Shown here in pieces: positions 33,862 through 45,230 of a stretch of 64,000 nt of DNA; within the stretch, counting starts at the first letter, position 1; every line of letters starts with the position of its first letter. Origin of the DNA: Bryoerythrophyllum caledonicum (Eukaryota; Streptophyta; Bryopsida; Pottiales; Pottiaceae); assembly GCA_963971425.1 (NCBI GenBank), contig OZ020520.1, positions 6,738,553 through 6,802,552 of the forward strand, given 5' to 3'. The notes beneath the pieces are model-generated. The model did no database searches. It was not told the origin of the DNA and saw only the letters and a program-made list of their open reading frames with translations. The position numbers and the translations under genes are program-made.

Positions 33862-36293
33862 ATGGAGAGTGAGAGTGAGCCGGATGCCCAACAACAGCCA
33901 CCAATGTCCACTGCACAGAGGAAGAGGGAGAAAGACAGAGATAGGGTGAGGCACGGGAAGCTCTAGAAGAAGCGGATGCACGTGTTCAACAATCCAGCGA
34001 TGATTGCTTTCGTGGTTTGCAAGATGAGCCATCGCCGTGGTCGTCTATCACTTGCGAGGATTACATCGAGTGGTGCCATCTGTCGAAGATGTTTCCTCCT
34101 CATCGCCATTTAATAAATCGTCGCGCAAACAAGGCGAATTTGAAGTATTGCATCAATGAGGCGTTTCGAGCTCGTGCCCTCCAAGTTCACCAATACTTAT
34201 ACAAGCTCGAAATCATGCCCCGCAATGATTGTCCCCACTATCTCGCTCGCATGATATCTGCGGAGGTCGTTCTCAATAAGCGAGTGGATTGGAGGATTGT
34301 GCGGAAAACTCCTAAAATGCTGAGGGTGTGGATGCATGCCGATGTGCCTAGGGAGCAACATCCAGTGTTTCCTTTTACGGCACTAGGGCCACAGAAAACG
34401 GATAGCCCAGAAGAAGTAGCTCCAATAGAGTCAGATTCATCACCGGATTCGGACTCAGATGGACGTGTAGGTCGGCGTTCATCGACATCTCTACTGGCGT
34501 GTGCGTCACGGAAAAAGCGCCAACGAGTGAAGCTTCATCAAGCAAGACGTCTACTGGTTCAAGGAGGTGGCCAGGTAGATTTACCAATCGTAAATCTTGT
34601 TGGCGATGTTGAACCCGCTGCGAGGCTTGAGGGTGTTGGAGATGAAGAACCCATCCATGTTGTGGATGAAATGCCAATGATGGATGTCGTAGTCACCACT
34701 TCCAACACCAGGCATGTAGCATCAGGGTCCGGAAGTACGATCGTCGATGCTCACCAGGAGTTATTGGACACTATCAGCTTGAAGGATGAGATGATTCAAC
34801 GTCTCCAAGAAGAGATTGAAAACCTCAAGCTGCAATTCAGTGAAAAGGGTGATATTATCACCAAGCAAGCAGCCGATGTAAAAGACTTGCATCAAGAAAG
34901 TGTTGCCAGTCAGGTTGATATTGGCGAAGTTGCTCGAGGTGTGGACGAGACAATGATCGCCAATGTTATTGGCAACATTACTAGCTGCTTGCTAGAGACC
35001 CCGACAAGACCACCGCGGCACCGCTTCGCTAGTCGTCCGTTGGTTTTTCTACCGCCGTTGACTGTAGCAGCGCAGCCATTCGTAGATTCCATCGGCACCG
35101 AGGATTCTCTGTCATTTTCCCTAGCTAATCCAAGCACAGAACTTGTTCAGCTTTGCACTGCAAACGACATCCTTGGAAGAAGGATTAGATCGGTCGGCGA
35201 GCAGTACTATCAATGGAAGGTGGCATGCATCTTGAATATTGACCGTGCGAGGCAAATGGCAATAGAATTCAAGAAGATTGACAACAAATATCTGACGAAT
35301 AATACGCGCCGTGACTTTGGACTCACATCTTGGGCTCACATCGACGAGTTGTTTCCAACTGAATTGCCTCTGTTGCGAGATGATAAATCTATTGACTGGG
35401 CAAAGTTGGAGTGGGACCACGCAGAGGCTATGTCTTCTCATGCCCTTCAACCAAGCGGAAACGTGGCACCACGCAAATTATGGCCAACACCAGCAAGCTT
35501 CACGCAAAATGAAGATGCTTGCCCGGTTTGTTTAAATCCTTTCGGGCCAGAAGGTGCATATGCTCTTGGCACGTGTCGGTGTTTATACCATCCGATGTGT
35601 CTGCTAGGTGGTATCTTGACACGTAGATTTTGCGCAAAGTGTAGAGCACCATTTCATAAGCGCTTGTATGAAGTGTTTGGCCTCACCGCCTACATGCCAC
35701 CTAGTTGGGAGCTGAACCAGGAGAATGCGCCTAGGGATGCCTATGCTCAAAAGTAGGGAGAAGATTTGGTGTGGAATTGGCATGCGCAGTGCCACCAACT
35801 ACATAGGTCCAGTGTAAGCACGCAATTTGGTTGGAAAAATGACCACCAAGAAATTGTACGAGTGGCCAACAAGCTCATATCGGGAACCACCGCGGACCAT
35901 GTTGGTAAACGAAACTTCTTCTACCAAGTCATGGACGGATATTGGGATGCTAGGCGGAAGCTATTTCAATTCGGGCGACGTCCAGATGGGAAACTGTGGA
36001 ATCACCAGGGACGTGTGGTGTCAGAATTGGGAAAGGCCACTGATCTTGACCTTTGCAATGCGTTGCAATGGAAAGAATCGCAATGGAAAGAAACTTGGAA
36101 GGAGGAAGCTATTGATTTCCTACTTGAGGAACATAGTCCGGCGACTATGAAGACCCTCAAAGCACTTCGGAACTCCGAAATGTTACGTGCTCTGGTAAAC
36201 GCGGATGGGCCTCACCGGACGACGCAAGCGGCTCGTAAATTGCTGGATGATGAGGCCTCAAGAAGTGGTGAACCAAGTGGAGCCGATGCGTGA
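33862..36293 (+). pseudogene. RING-finger coiled-coil protein gene of H2
   Basis: The first ATG (33862, MESESEPDAQQQ) runs into a stop at 33964 in its own frame; the long frame is open from 33945, so a frameshift or unseen intron lies near 33950. The N-terminal region has EDYIEWCHLSKMFPP and MISAEVVLNKRVDW. A Ser/Asp-rich linker is followed by a coiled coil (LKDEMIQRLQEEIENLKLQF). The RING is at 35518-35660: C-x2-C-x14-C-x-C-x2-H-x2-C-x10-C-x2-C, where the fourth ligand is Cys rather than the His of H1. LYEVFGLTAYMPPSWELN follows, also conserved in H1. TAG at 35754-35756 breaks the frame before a conserved tail with DGYWDARRKLFQF. Likely E3 ligase-like (inference). Confidence 0.75.
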
Positions 36294-36456
36294 TGAAGTG
36301 GAGTATATGCAAATAGAATGCAAGATAAAAGCGTAGCATTTGTAACCATTTGGTATGTTGCAAAATTTGCATATGCAATAAAAATATAAGAACATCTTTA
36401 AAGCATTGACCCAATTCTAGCATCTCCTTTGAAACATTGAAATTAGTTTGTAACAT

Positions 36457-36656
36457 NNNNNNNNNNNNNNNNNNNNNNNNNNNNNNNNNNNNNNNNNNNN
36501 NNNNNNNNNNNNNNNNNNNNNNNNNNNNNNNNNNNNNNNNNNNNNNNNNNNNNNNNNNNNNNNNNNNNNNNNNNNNNNNNNNNNNNNNNNNNNNNNNNNN
36601 NNNNNNNNNNNNNNNNNNNNNNNNNNNNNNNNNNNNNNNNNNNNNNNNNNNNNNNN
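36457..36656. other. Assembly gap (200 N)
   Basis: Separates the RING gene from the hAT transposase of H2. The transposase frame is open right up to the gap edge, so its N-terminus (possibly a BED zinc finger) is inside it. Confidence 0.99.
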
Positions 36657-39603
36657 ACCGAGGCGGAGATTGTTGGCCTTCCTAGCGCACCAGCAACATG
36701 TTCCACTAAACCTTGTTCTAGCCAATCCATCCAACAAGGTAGTTTCTTGGAAACTCGAAATGAGGAGAACACGCAGTCCACAAATCCTCTAAGCCAAGCA
36801 GCATCATCAACACCAAGATCTGTACGACAACGGAGCTTTCCAGAGGCTTACCAAATAGAAAAACGAAAAGAATTGGACGAATTGTGGGCACAATTTTTTT
36901 ATGAAGCCAACGTTGCATTCAACGTGGTTAGACATCCGGCCTTCATCAAGGCCACCCTCGCAACGTCAAAGGCGGGTTTCGATTATACACCGCCATCGTA
37001 CAATGCCATGAGGACGACATACATTGAGCCTCTAAAAAAAAAGTGAAAGACCTTGTGGACAAGAAGACCGGCGTAGATATTGCCAAGTATGGCGCAACAA
37101 TATGCTCGGACGGGTGGGACAATGTTACACGTCGCCCTCTAATGAATATCATGCTCGTATGTCCAATGGGTGATATCTTCTTGGGGTCTATAGACACCAC
37201 GGGTATGAAGAAATCTACGGCATATATAGGGGACCAATTGAAAAGTTTTATCCGTAAGGTTGGACCATTGAATGTGGTCCAAGTGTGCACCGATAATGCT
37301 TCAAACATGTTGGGGGCAATGAAGAAGGTCAACGATGAGTACCCGCATATATATACTCAAGGGTGTTGTGCACATATTTTGGACCTCCTCCTCGAGGACT
37401 GGGAGAAGGAAGGCATGTTTGCAGACCTCGTCCAGAAGGGGAAATAGATTGCATTATATATCCGGAACCACCATGTGCCCATGGCCCTTTTTCGTCGATT
37501 TTTGGTACAATTGTCTCTATTGTGACCAGCAGCAACAAGGTTTGCATGCCATTACATAATGATCCATCGTCTGTTGGAAGTGAAGAATGCCCTGGACATG
37601 GTTGTGATAGACCTAGCATGGATATTCTACATCTTCTTTTTTTCGATAGGCAAAATGGGCACCGTGCCCATGCGAAGGCATCGCAGGTGCCAGCCACCGT
37701 GCTAGACAAGACTTTCTAGCATCGGTGCAATAACGTTGAATTTGTAGTGGCACCTGTACTAAAGGCATTGTGGACTTTTGATGGTGACACTCCGGCAATG
37801 GGAATTGCTTGGGTAACCATGAAGAAGCTAAAGGAGCACGTGTTCAAGCTGCGCAATGCGCCGTTCAACATGCGAGCCAGAATTGCAACTCGCCTCGAAG
37901 GATCATTCCTTGTCCGTTGGGAGATGATGACAAGAGATCTTCATTATGCAGGGGCTTTATTGAATCCTTATCTAGCCAATAACTTGCAAATTCAAAACAA
38001 TGGTGAGGCCAAAAGGGCCCTAAACAAGGTTGTTATGACGTTCTGTCGTCCACTCGGAGTGTCTTTTTCAGCAGTAATGCTCACAATCACGGAGTATGAA
38101 GAATTGCGAGGCCCATATTCACTAGTGGAAGCTGGAGAAATTGAAAACAACAACCTCTTGCGACACCAATGGTGGAACCGCGTAGGCGGGCAATCATTAC
38201 CTATCATTGCGAAGCGTATACTAGCATAAACCTGCTCGGCCTCGTCATGTGAGCGTAATTGGAGCATGTATTCGTTCGTGCATAGTAAGAGCCGAAATCG
38301 CTTGGGAGTGCAGAAAGCGGAAGATTTGGTTTACATCTACACGAATAGTCTATTGCTCCGAGAACGTGCTCGTCCAGACCCGATTCGATGGTATGAGGAG
38401 AATGTGCATTCGGAGGAGTCTGATCCTGATGGGGGACTTCCTTTAAACACAGAGGACGAGGGTTTGGAGTCGGATGATGAGGGTTATAACTGGATGGGCG
38501 GCGATTGGAAAGACCTTGCCGGTGACAACAACCCCGTGTCTGATCATAGTCCACGTAGGAACAACTCTACAAACAACGAGCACGGTGGAGATGCACTACA
38601 TGACCATTTTCACAACGTCCACGGTGATCGAGTGGATCCTTTTGTTTTTGATGATGTCGACGGAGCGGTAGTCCATACTATAGTAGAATTATTGGGTGAA
38701 GACCGTGCCCAAGAAGCTAGGGCAGACGAAGATGGGTCGGCATTGGGGGGCAATCTTGATGGAGATGACAACATCTCAGAGAATCAGTCTATGAACTCAA
38801 ACGGCTCTAGCGCCTCGGGCCCTTCTAGTGGCGATGGCCCTGAACTCGACGGTCATGGCATTGGCATTGCAACAAACGATACATTTCCTCACGATGGAAA
38901 CGAAGTGAGCAGTGGTGGAATCGATAATGAATCCCATGAGCCAATGGCCACCACGGGGTCCATTGAAGTTGTGAGAAGCTCTCCGGTTTTTCCTCAAGCA
39001 ATAGGAGCGGACTCAGAGGAAGACATGCCACTACAAGATTTGTTTCAACGGCCCCATGATCAAAGTACCGCATCGATCGGAAGAACTCTTTTACGTGTAA
39101 AGAAAAAGACCTCTTCAACAATAGTTCGGCTACCCGTCCACCATAGCGCACTCGGCCCAAATGGTGGTGTGGAGCGTGCAATACTTATCCCACAACTTCC
39201 CTCCGCAAGGGTTGTGTCCTCTACTATGAGCAGCCATTTAGGGACACGGAGGGGCGAGAACAATGGTACTCTCCCTTTCTTCACGGGACCTTGGCGAGGT
39301 GGAACCTCGGAGAGAGTCATTGGGGCCAAAGGAAACCGCTCCAAAAACATGGATGGAGTAACAAACAAAATGAAGAATATCCGAGTAAAACGACTTGTGA
39401 ATGCCGCATCAACTACTGGAGCCGAGCTACAATTACGAAACTTGGCCTAGGAGATTGAGGAGTACGTGGCACCAGTCTTGGAAAGTTCAGCAGAGAACTT
39501 CTCATCATCGGGCGATGATGCAGACAATGAGGATTGCGATGAGGTACCTCGCAACAATATGGTGGTGCTTCGTGGGCTTTCTCTTCCCCAAAATGTTCGC
39601 TAA
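36657..39603 (+). pseudogene. hAT transposase of H2 with acidic tail
   Basis: Same family as 61-1761: ELDELWAQFFYEANVAFNVV near the start, SDGWDNVTRRPLMNIML, CTDNASNML and HILDLLLEDW in the DUF659 core, then WWNRVGGQSLPIIAKRILA and CERNWSMYSFVH in the hAT dimerisation domain. Breaks: a frameshift in a run of nine A at about 37034, TAG at 37446-37448, a degenerate block at 37450-37745, TAA at 38227-38229, and TAG at 39448-39450 within the tail. The tail is acidic and Asn/Gly-rich and ends at 39603 or 39654. The N-terminus lies in the gap. Non-functional. Confidence 0.9.
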
Positions 39604-39869
39604 TCAAAACGGAAGCGAAAACACAATGAAGAATCCTCAAGCTCAGATGATTAAAAGATGACGGACATGAGGGTACTACCAGTTAAAAGTGACTTTAGTG
39701 GTGTGGTGATAACATGGTTCAATAGCACCGCGGTTTTAAAATATGTACTTGGTGTTGAGAGTGCCCATTCATGAAAGCACCACATTGAAATAAATAATTT
39801 TAATGTTAGAGCACCTTGGTACAATTGAATTCTTTAAAATTCTCTAAACCTCAGCCCTTTTGAGGGCAG
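39604..39869. other. 3' flank of H2 transposase
   Basis: AT-rich, probably the untranslated 3' end; nothing else seen. Confidence 0.4.
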
Positions 39870-40050
39870 ACGCAGTGTTCGATCGAGCACGCCCGGCCCC
39901 TTATCGCGCGCGCCCGAGAGGCAGGTGCGCGCGCGACCCACAATGGAATGCGCGAGGCCCGTGACGCTGCATACCCGGCTTCTAACGGTACGCGTCCGAC
40001 CTTGACGGTACGCGCCCGGCCCTAATGCGTACGCGCTCGGCCCTGAAATG
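39870..40050. repeat. Right GC-rich array of H2, first half
   Basis: Copies of ACGCGCCCGGCCCT-like units in the opposite orientation to 30727-31150. The array is broken at 40055 by the 4.57-kb insertion and resumes at 44629. Confidence 0.85.
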
Positions 40051-40490
40051 CACGCTGTGAGCGGCCAAAACGACTTCCGAGGATGAATGGACCGCACATC
40101 AATTGTGTTAGGTTCAACTAGTAGTTGAAGTGGATAATCCAATAGGATTAACCCATGATTTTTGATCAATATGGCTAAATGGCCTTTCCGTTCACTAATT
40201 CCTTAAATAGGAGCCACTCTATGGCGACCACGGATTTTATTAAGTTAACCAAAAAAATAATTAGGAAGGAAAAAATGAAGAGAAGGTTAGAAAAGGAAAA
40301 AAGAAAGAAAAAAAGACAAAAACAATAGAAAAGGAAGAAAAGTAAAGTGTGGGGAAGGAATTACCTCCTACCGAGTCATGGACCGAAATTGGTCATGATG
40401 AGGAAATCACGCAGGTAAAAATTAGGAGAAGGAGAGAAACGATGGCGAGGGAAAGGAAAAAAGAAGGAGGTTTCAAAGGCCCCTAAAAGA

Positions 40491-40874
40491 ATGGTTGGAA
40501 GAGTCCAAAAGGTGGGGCAAACCCCTCGTCGATCACTAGGGAAAATTAGGAATTACCCCAAGCAAGGGGAATTCAATCTAGGTAGATTAATTGATTTAGC
40601 AACCTTGAAATTAACTAATGGCTCACTTATTGGAGATCATGCACACCCATGTGGCATGGAGTTAATGTTTAGATTTAGATATTCCTTGGTTAGTGGGACA
40701 CCCACTCTTGTTAAATGCAAGGGTGGCACGGAATTAGTAGTCATAGGGTTAGTAGGTCTTGTAAGAAGGATCCATTTATGGGAGAAGGCCAAAGGCGGCA
40801 GGGAACCATCTTTGGGAACTCAAGGAGAGCAAGGGTTGGGGGATTACCCCCTGGAAGAACTGGGACGTTTTTGA
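40491..40874 (+). other. Open frame of 127 codons, no recognised domain
   Basis: Basic frame inside the 4.57-kb insertion (QTPRRSLGKIRNYPKQ, then GELVV-type hydrophobic patches). No homology recognised. It may be a chance frame in a purine-rich leader. Confidence 0.2.
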
Positions 40875-40959
40875 GGAGCAGGGGAGAGGCGTAGGAAAAG
40901 AGAGAACAGGGGGTGTGGAGAGAATGAGAGCCGGAAGTCTCGGCCACTAAGAGTGCGAA

Positions 40960-43800
40960 TTAGGTTAGAAGCAGGAGGAGCTGAGACGATCAAGAGCACG
41001 AGGAAGAGCAGGAGCTGAAGACGATCAAGATCGCGAGGAAGAGCAAGGGCTGAAGACGATCAAGACCACGAGGAACGAGACGACCAAGATCGCCAGGAGC
41101 TGAAGATGATCAAGACCACGAGGAACGAGACGATCAAGATCACCAGGAGCTGAGACGATCAAGAGCAAGAGGAGCTGAGACGATCAAGAGCACGAGGAAG
41201 AGCAGGAGCTGAAGACAATCAAGATCGCGAGGAAGAGCAGGGGCTGAAGACGATCAAGACCACGAGGAACGAGATGACCAAGATCACCAGGAGCTCAAGA
41301 CAATCAAGACCACGAGGAACGAGACAATCAAGATCACCAGGAGCTGAGACGATCAAGGGCAGGAGGAGCTGAGACGATCAAGAGCACGAGGAAGAGCAGG
41401 AGCTGAAGACGATCAAGATCGCGAGGAAGACCAGGAGCTGAAGACGATCAAGACCACGAGGAACGAGACGACCAAGATCACCAGGAGCTGAAGACGATCA
41501 AGACCACGAGGAACGAGACGATCAAGATTGCCAGGAGCTGAGACGATGAAGAGCAGGAGGAGCTGAGACGATCAAGAACACGAGGAAGAGCAGGGGCTGA
41601 AGACGATCAAGACCACGAGGAACGATACGACCAAGATCACCAGGAGCTGAAGACGATCAAGATCGCGAGGAAGAGCAGGAGCTGAAGACGATCAAGACCA
41701 CGAGGAACGAGACGACCAAGATCACCAGGAGCTGAGACGATCAAGGGCAGGAGGAGCTGAGACGATCAAGAGCACGAGGAAGAGCAGGAGCTGAAGACGA
41801 TCAAGATCGCGAGGAAGACCAGGAGCTGAAGACGATCAAGACCACGAGGAACGAGACGACCAAGATCACCAGGAGCTGAGATGATCAAGAGCAGGAGGAG
41901 CTGAGACGATCAAGAGCACGAGGAAGAGCAGGAGCTGAAGACGATCAAGATCGCGAGGAAGAGCAGGAGCTGAAGACGATCAAGACCACGAGGAACAAGA
42001 CGACCGAGATCACCAGGAGCTGAAGACAATCAAGACCACGAGGAACGAGACGATCAAGATCACCAGGAGCTGAGACGATCAAGAGCAGGAGGAGCTGAGA
42101 CGATCATGAGCACGAGGAAGAGGAGGAGCTGAAGACGATCAAGATCGCGAGGAACAAGACGACCAAGATCACCAGGAGCTGAAGACGATCAAGATCGCGA
42201 GGAAGAGCAAGGACTGAAGACGATCAAGACCACGAGGAACAATACGACGAAGATCACCAGGAGCTGAAGACGATCAAGATCGCGAGGAAGAGCAAGGGCT
42301 GAAGACGATCAAGACCACGAGGAACGAGACGACCAAGATCACGAGGAGCTGAAGACGATCAAGATCACGAGGAACGAGACAATCAAGATCACCAGGAGCT
42401 GAGACGATCAAGAGTAGCAGGAGCTGAGACGATCAAGAGCACGAGGAAGAGTAGGAGCTGAAGACAATCAAGACCACGAGGAACGAGATGACCAAGATCA
42501 CCAGGAGCTGAAGACGATCAAGACCACGAGGAACGAGACGATCAAGATCACCAGGAGCTGAAGACGATCAAGAGCAGGAGGAACGAGACGATCAAGATCA
42601 CCAGGAGCTGAGACGATCAAGAGCACGAGGAAGAGCAGGAGCTGAAGACGATCAAGATCGCGAGGAAGACCAGGAGCTGAAGACGATCAAGACCACGAGG
42701 AACGAGACGACCAAGATCACCAGGAGCTGAAGATTATCAAGACCACGAGGAACGACACGATCAAGATCACCAGGAGCTGAGACGATCAAGAGCAGGAGGA
42801 GCTGAGACGATCAAGAGCACAAGGAAGAGCAGGAGTTGAAGACGATCAAGATCGCGAGGAAGAGCAGGAGCTGAAGACGATCAAGACCACGAGGAACAAG
42901 ACGACCGAGATCACCAGGAGCTGAAGACAATCAAGACCACGAGGAACGAGACGATCAAGATCACCAGGAGCTGAGACGATCAAGAGCAGGAGGAGCTGAG
43001 ACGATCAAGAGCACGAGGACCTGAGACGATCAAGAGCACGAGGAAGAGCAGGAGCTGAAGACGATCACGATCGCGAGGAACGAGACGACCAAGATCACCA
43101 GGAGCTGAAGACAATCAAGATCACGAGGAAGAGCAAGGGCTGAAGACGATCAAGAGCACGAGGACCTGAGACGATCAAGATCGCGAGGAAGAGTAGGGGC
43201 TGAAGACGATCAAGACCACGAGGAACGAGACGACCAAGATTAACAGGAGCTGAAGACGATCAAGATCACGAGGAACGAGACAATCAAGATCACCAGGAGC
43301 TGAGACGATCAAGAGTAGTAGGAGCTTAGACGATCAAGAGCACGAGGAAGAGTAGGAGCTGAAAACGATCAAGACCACGAGGAACGAGATGACCAAGATC
43401 ACCAGGAGTTGAAGACGATCAAGACCACGAGGAACGAGACGATCAAGATCACCACGAGCTGAAGACGATCAAGAGCAGGAGGAGCTGAGACGATCAAGAC
43501 CACGAGGAACGAGACGATCAAGATCACCAGGAGCTGAGACGATCAAGAGCAGGAGGAGCTGAGACGATCAAGAGTACGAGGAAGAGCAGGAGCTGAAGAC
43601 GATCAAGATCGCGAGGAACGAGACGACCAAGATCACCAGGAGCTGAAGACGATCAAGACCACGAGGAACGAGACGGCCAAGAGCAGCAGGAGCTGAAGAC
43701 GATCAAGATCACCACGAAGAGCAGGGGCTGAAGACGATCAAGACCACGAGGAATGAGCTGGAGCTGAAGACGATCAAGACCACCAAGGGCGAGAGCCGGA
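40960..43800. repeat. 2.8-kb minisatellite, GACGATCAAGA core
   Basis: Built from modules of about 25, 34-35 and 50 bases such as GAGCTGAAGACGATCAAGA, CCACGAGGAACGAGACGACC and AAGATCACCAG, arranged in higher-order combinations. Unit lengths are not multiples of three, so no long frame survives. One strand is purine-rich throughout. Regular spacing imitates CRISPR, but the intervening segments also repeat. Confidence 0.95.
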
Positions 43801-44628
43801 ACGGAAGGAAGGAGGGTGAATCAAATCAACCAGGGAGCCTCTCCTCTTTCCCCGGCTAGTAGTAAATTCCTTATGCAATAAGGAATCCTAATTTTCTAAA
43901 TACTAAAACCACGCGGAAGCGCTGCCAATTTTTTGCTAGAATTAGGGTTTGCTTCACACTCAACTAAACAACCGGATAATTGGTCATTAGTAAGTAAAAT
44001 CAGCCGGAGGTTCATTCGCAACGAGGTTGAGGTGGGATACTTGTGTGAATGGATGTGGTATATGCGTGAAATGTGATTCACGATCTTGGATACATCATAT
44101 GTTGAAGGTGCACTGCTGGTCGCTGGCTGTGAGGTCCAGGGTCGAGTCAAGTGATCAATTGAATGCTGCCACCATGTTAAGCACAAAAAACTAATAAGAT
44201 TAAAAAAAACAAACATAAGAATCAGGGTTGAAGTCAAGGAGATAATTAGGATTATAAGTTGGTAGAAAATAGGGAAGCCTGTCTGCTGCCAACTGGTTCC
44301 AGGGTTACACCTAAGCCTGAACCTGATCATTAAGGGTCTAATCAAGTTCGGAATGCTGAATTGAACCCATGAGCGTTGACAACGTTGCATTCGGAGCCCT
44401 AGAGCAAAAGTTACACTTGTTCAGAGGTGGATTCAATTAGAAGGCTGGATTAAGTCACCCCCTCACTAGTTAACCACAAGGAACCCAAGTGAACATGAGA
44501 CGTGTCGCCATGCTTGTATAAGTTGTGTATGAACGGGCTGAGGGTTGGTTACACAAGCAACCAGGCCCCATATTAGGATCTTGTGTTCAAGATAAGCCAC
44601 CCTTTAGGGGCGGTTTATTTGGCTCACA
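43801..44628. other. Non-coding right arm of the 4.57-kb insertion
   Basis: No gene or LTR copy recognised. It contains AATTTTCTAAATACTAAAAC, a poly-A-like run at 44200-44215 and ends at GGCTCACA. Confidence 0.4.
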
Positions 44629-44795
44629 CACGCACGAGGCCCTTAGGGGTACGTGCCCGGCCCTGTATGGACGCGCCTGGCTCTAAATCGTACGCGCCCG
44701 GCCCTAATTGGAACGCGCGCGGTCCAGAATGGTACTCGCCCGGCCCTAATTGCTGCGCGCGCGGTCCGAAGGCACACGCCCGCCCCTTGATGTGA
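44629..44795. repeat. Right GC-rich array of H2, second half
   Basis: Continues the 39870-40050 array after the insertion: GTACGTGCCCGGCCCTGTAT, CGTACGCGCCCGGCCCTAAT and related units. Confidence 0.85.
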
Positions 44796-44905
44796 CGTGA
44801 AATGCCGTCTGATGTGTCGTGCATACGTGTTTTACTAGGGGGTAAGTTGAAAATTAGATTTAGGGTTTGTAATTTTTTTTTTACACACAACTGTCCGCCA
44901 AAAAC

Positions 44906-45106
44906 TTAAAAGTGTTGTCCTTCATGTCCGTCCATCCTACTGTCCGTCCGTCCGCTGTCTTTGGGCCCTTGTCCGTCTATGTAGACAACCCTGGTTCCAC
45001 TCAGCAACCTTGGTGGAGTAAGTGATCGGCTTCCTGACTGACCGGCAGTGGTCCTCTTTCGGGCCGCTCTGGGAACGCCTTCACTCCGTTGCGCACTTTG
45101 ACTCAT
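44906..45106 (-). pseudogene. N-terminus of family A gag
   Basis: Minus-strand frame starting MSQSAQRSEGVPRAARKRTT about 100 bases after the primer binding site, ending at a stop next to the H2 boundary. A GRTD-type stretch also occurs in the gag fragment left of H2 (30560-30640, GRTDGRATLSG), consistent with one gene split by H2. Confidence 0.6.
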
Positions 45107-45210
45107 ACAGTTATATCTTCACAGATCGTCTAATCGGAATAGATATATTCCATAGTACTATCACTAGTGTTAGTGTTCTAGGAATACTGGAAAAAAGGAG
45201 ATAGGTCCCT

Positions 45211-45223
45211 AGCAGCGGCGCCA
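45211..45223 (-). promoter_or_regulatory. Primer binding site, tRNA-Asp type
   Basis: On the minus strand TGGCGCCGCTGCT begins seven bases after the LTR end at 45231. It matches the 3' end complement of plant tRNA-Asp (TGGCGCCGTTGCC) with two differences. This fixes the orientation of the family A Gypsy element. Confidence 0.75.
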
Positions 45224-45230
45224 AAAATCA

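Larger units (their letters stand above)
40056..44628. mobile_element. 4.57-kb insertion with CACGC target duplication
   Basis: Starts TGTGAGCGGCC and ends GGCTCACA, so the first and last seven bases are inverted copies (TGTGAGC). CACGC is present directly outside both ends (40051-40055, 44629-44633). TG...CA ends with a 5-bp duplication point to an LTR-type element, but I see no direct terminal repeat. The interior is 2.8 kb of minisatellite plus short non-coding flanks. It could be a solo LTR or a large non-autonomous retroelement derivative. It splits the right array of H2. Confidence 0.75.
30682..44845. mobile_element. H2: multi-gene hAT-type element inserted in family A gag
   Basis: A block splitting the gag gene between 44906 and 30660. 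It contains a kinase gene (-), RING gene (+) and hAT transposase (+) flanked by GC-rich arrays in inverted orientation (30727-31150 against 39870-40050 plus 44629-44790). Candidate inverted end segments are TTACCCACT at 30682-30690 and TTACCCCCT on the minus strand at 44837-44845, each followed inward by CACGTC (30716-30721; 44794-44799). I could not find an 8-bp duplication, so exact ends are not proven. Without the later insertion the element is about 9.6 kb. Confidence 0.55.

Noticed and set aside
30727..40045. hAT ends CAGGGTCG at 30727 and CGGCCCTG at 40045
   Set aside because: CAGGG-type ends looked right for hAT, but the flanking 8 bases (GTCGTCAA and AAATGCAC) do not match and the array continues past the 4.57-kb insertion at 44629.
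40960..43800. CRISPR-like array (regular repeats with spacer-sized gaps)
   Set aside because: The intervening segments are themselves repeats of a few modules, the DNA is eukaryotic and no cas gene is present. It is a minisatellite.
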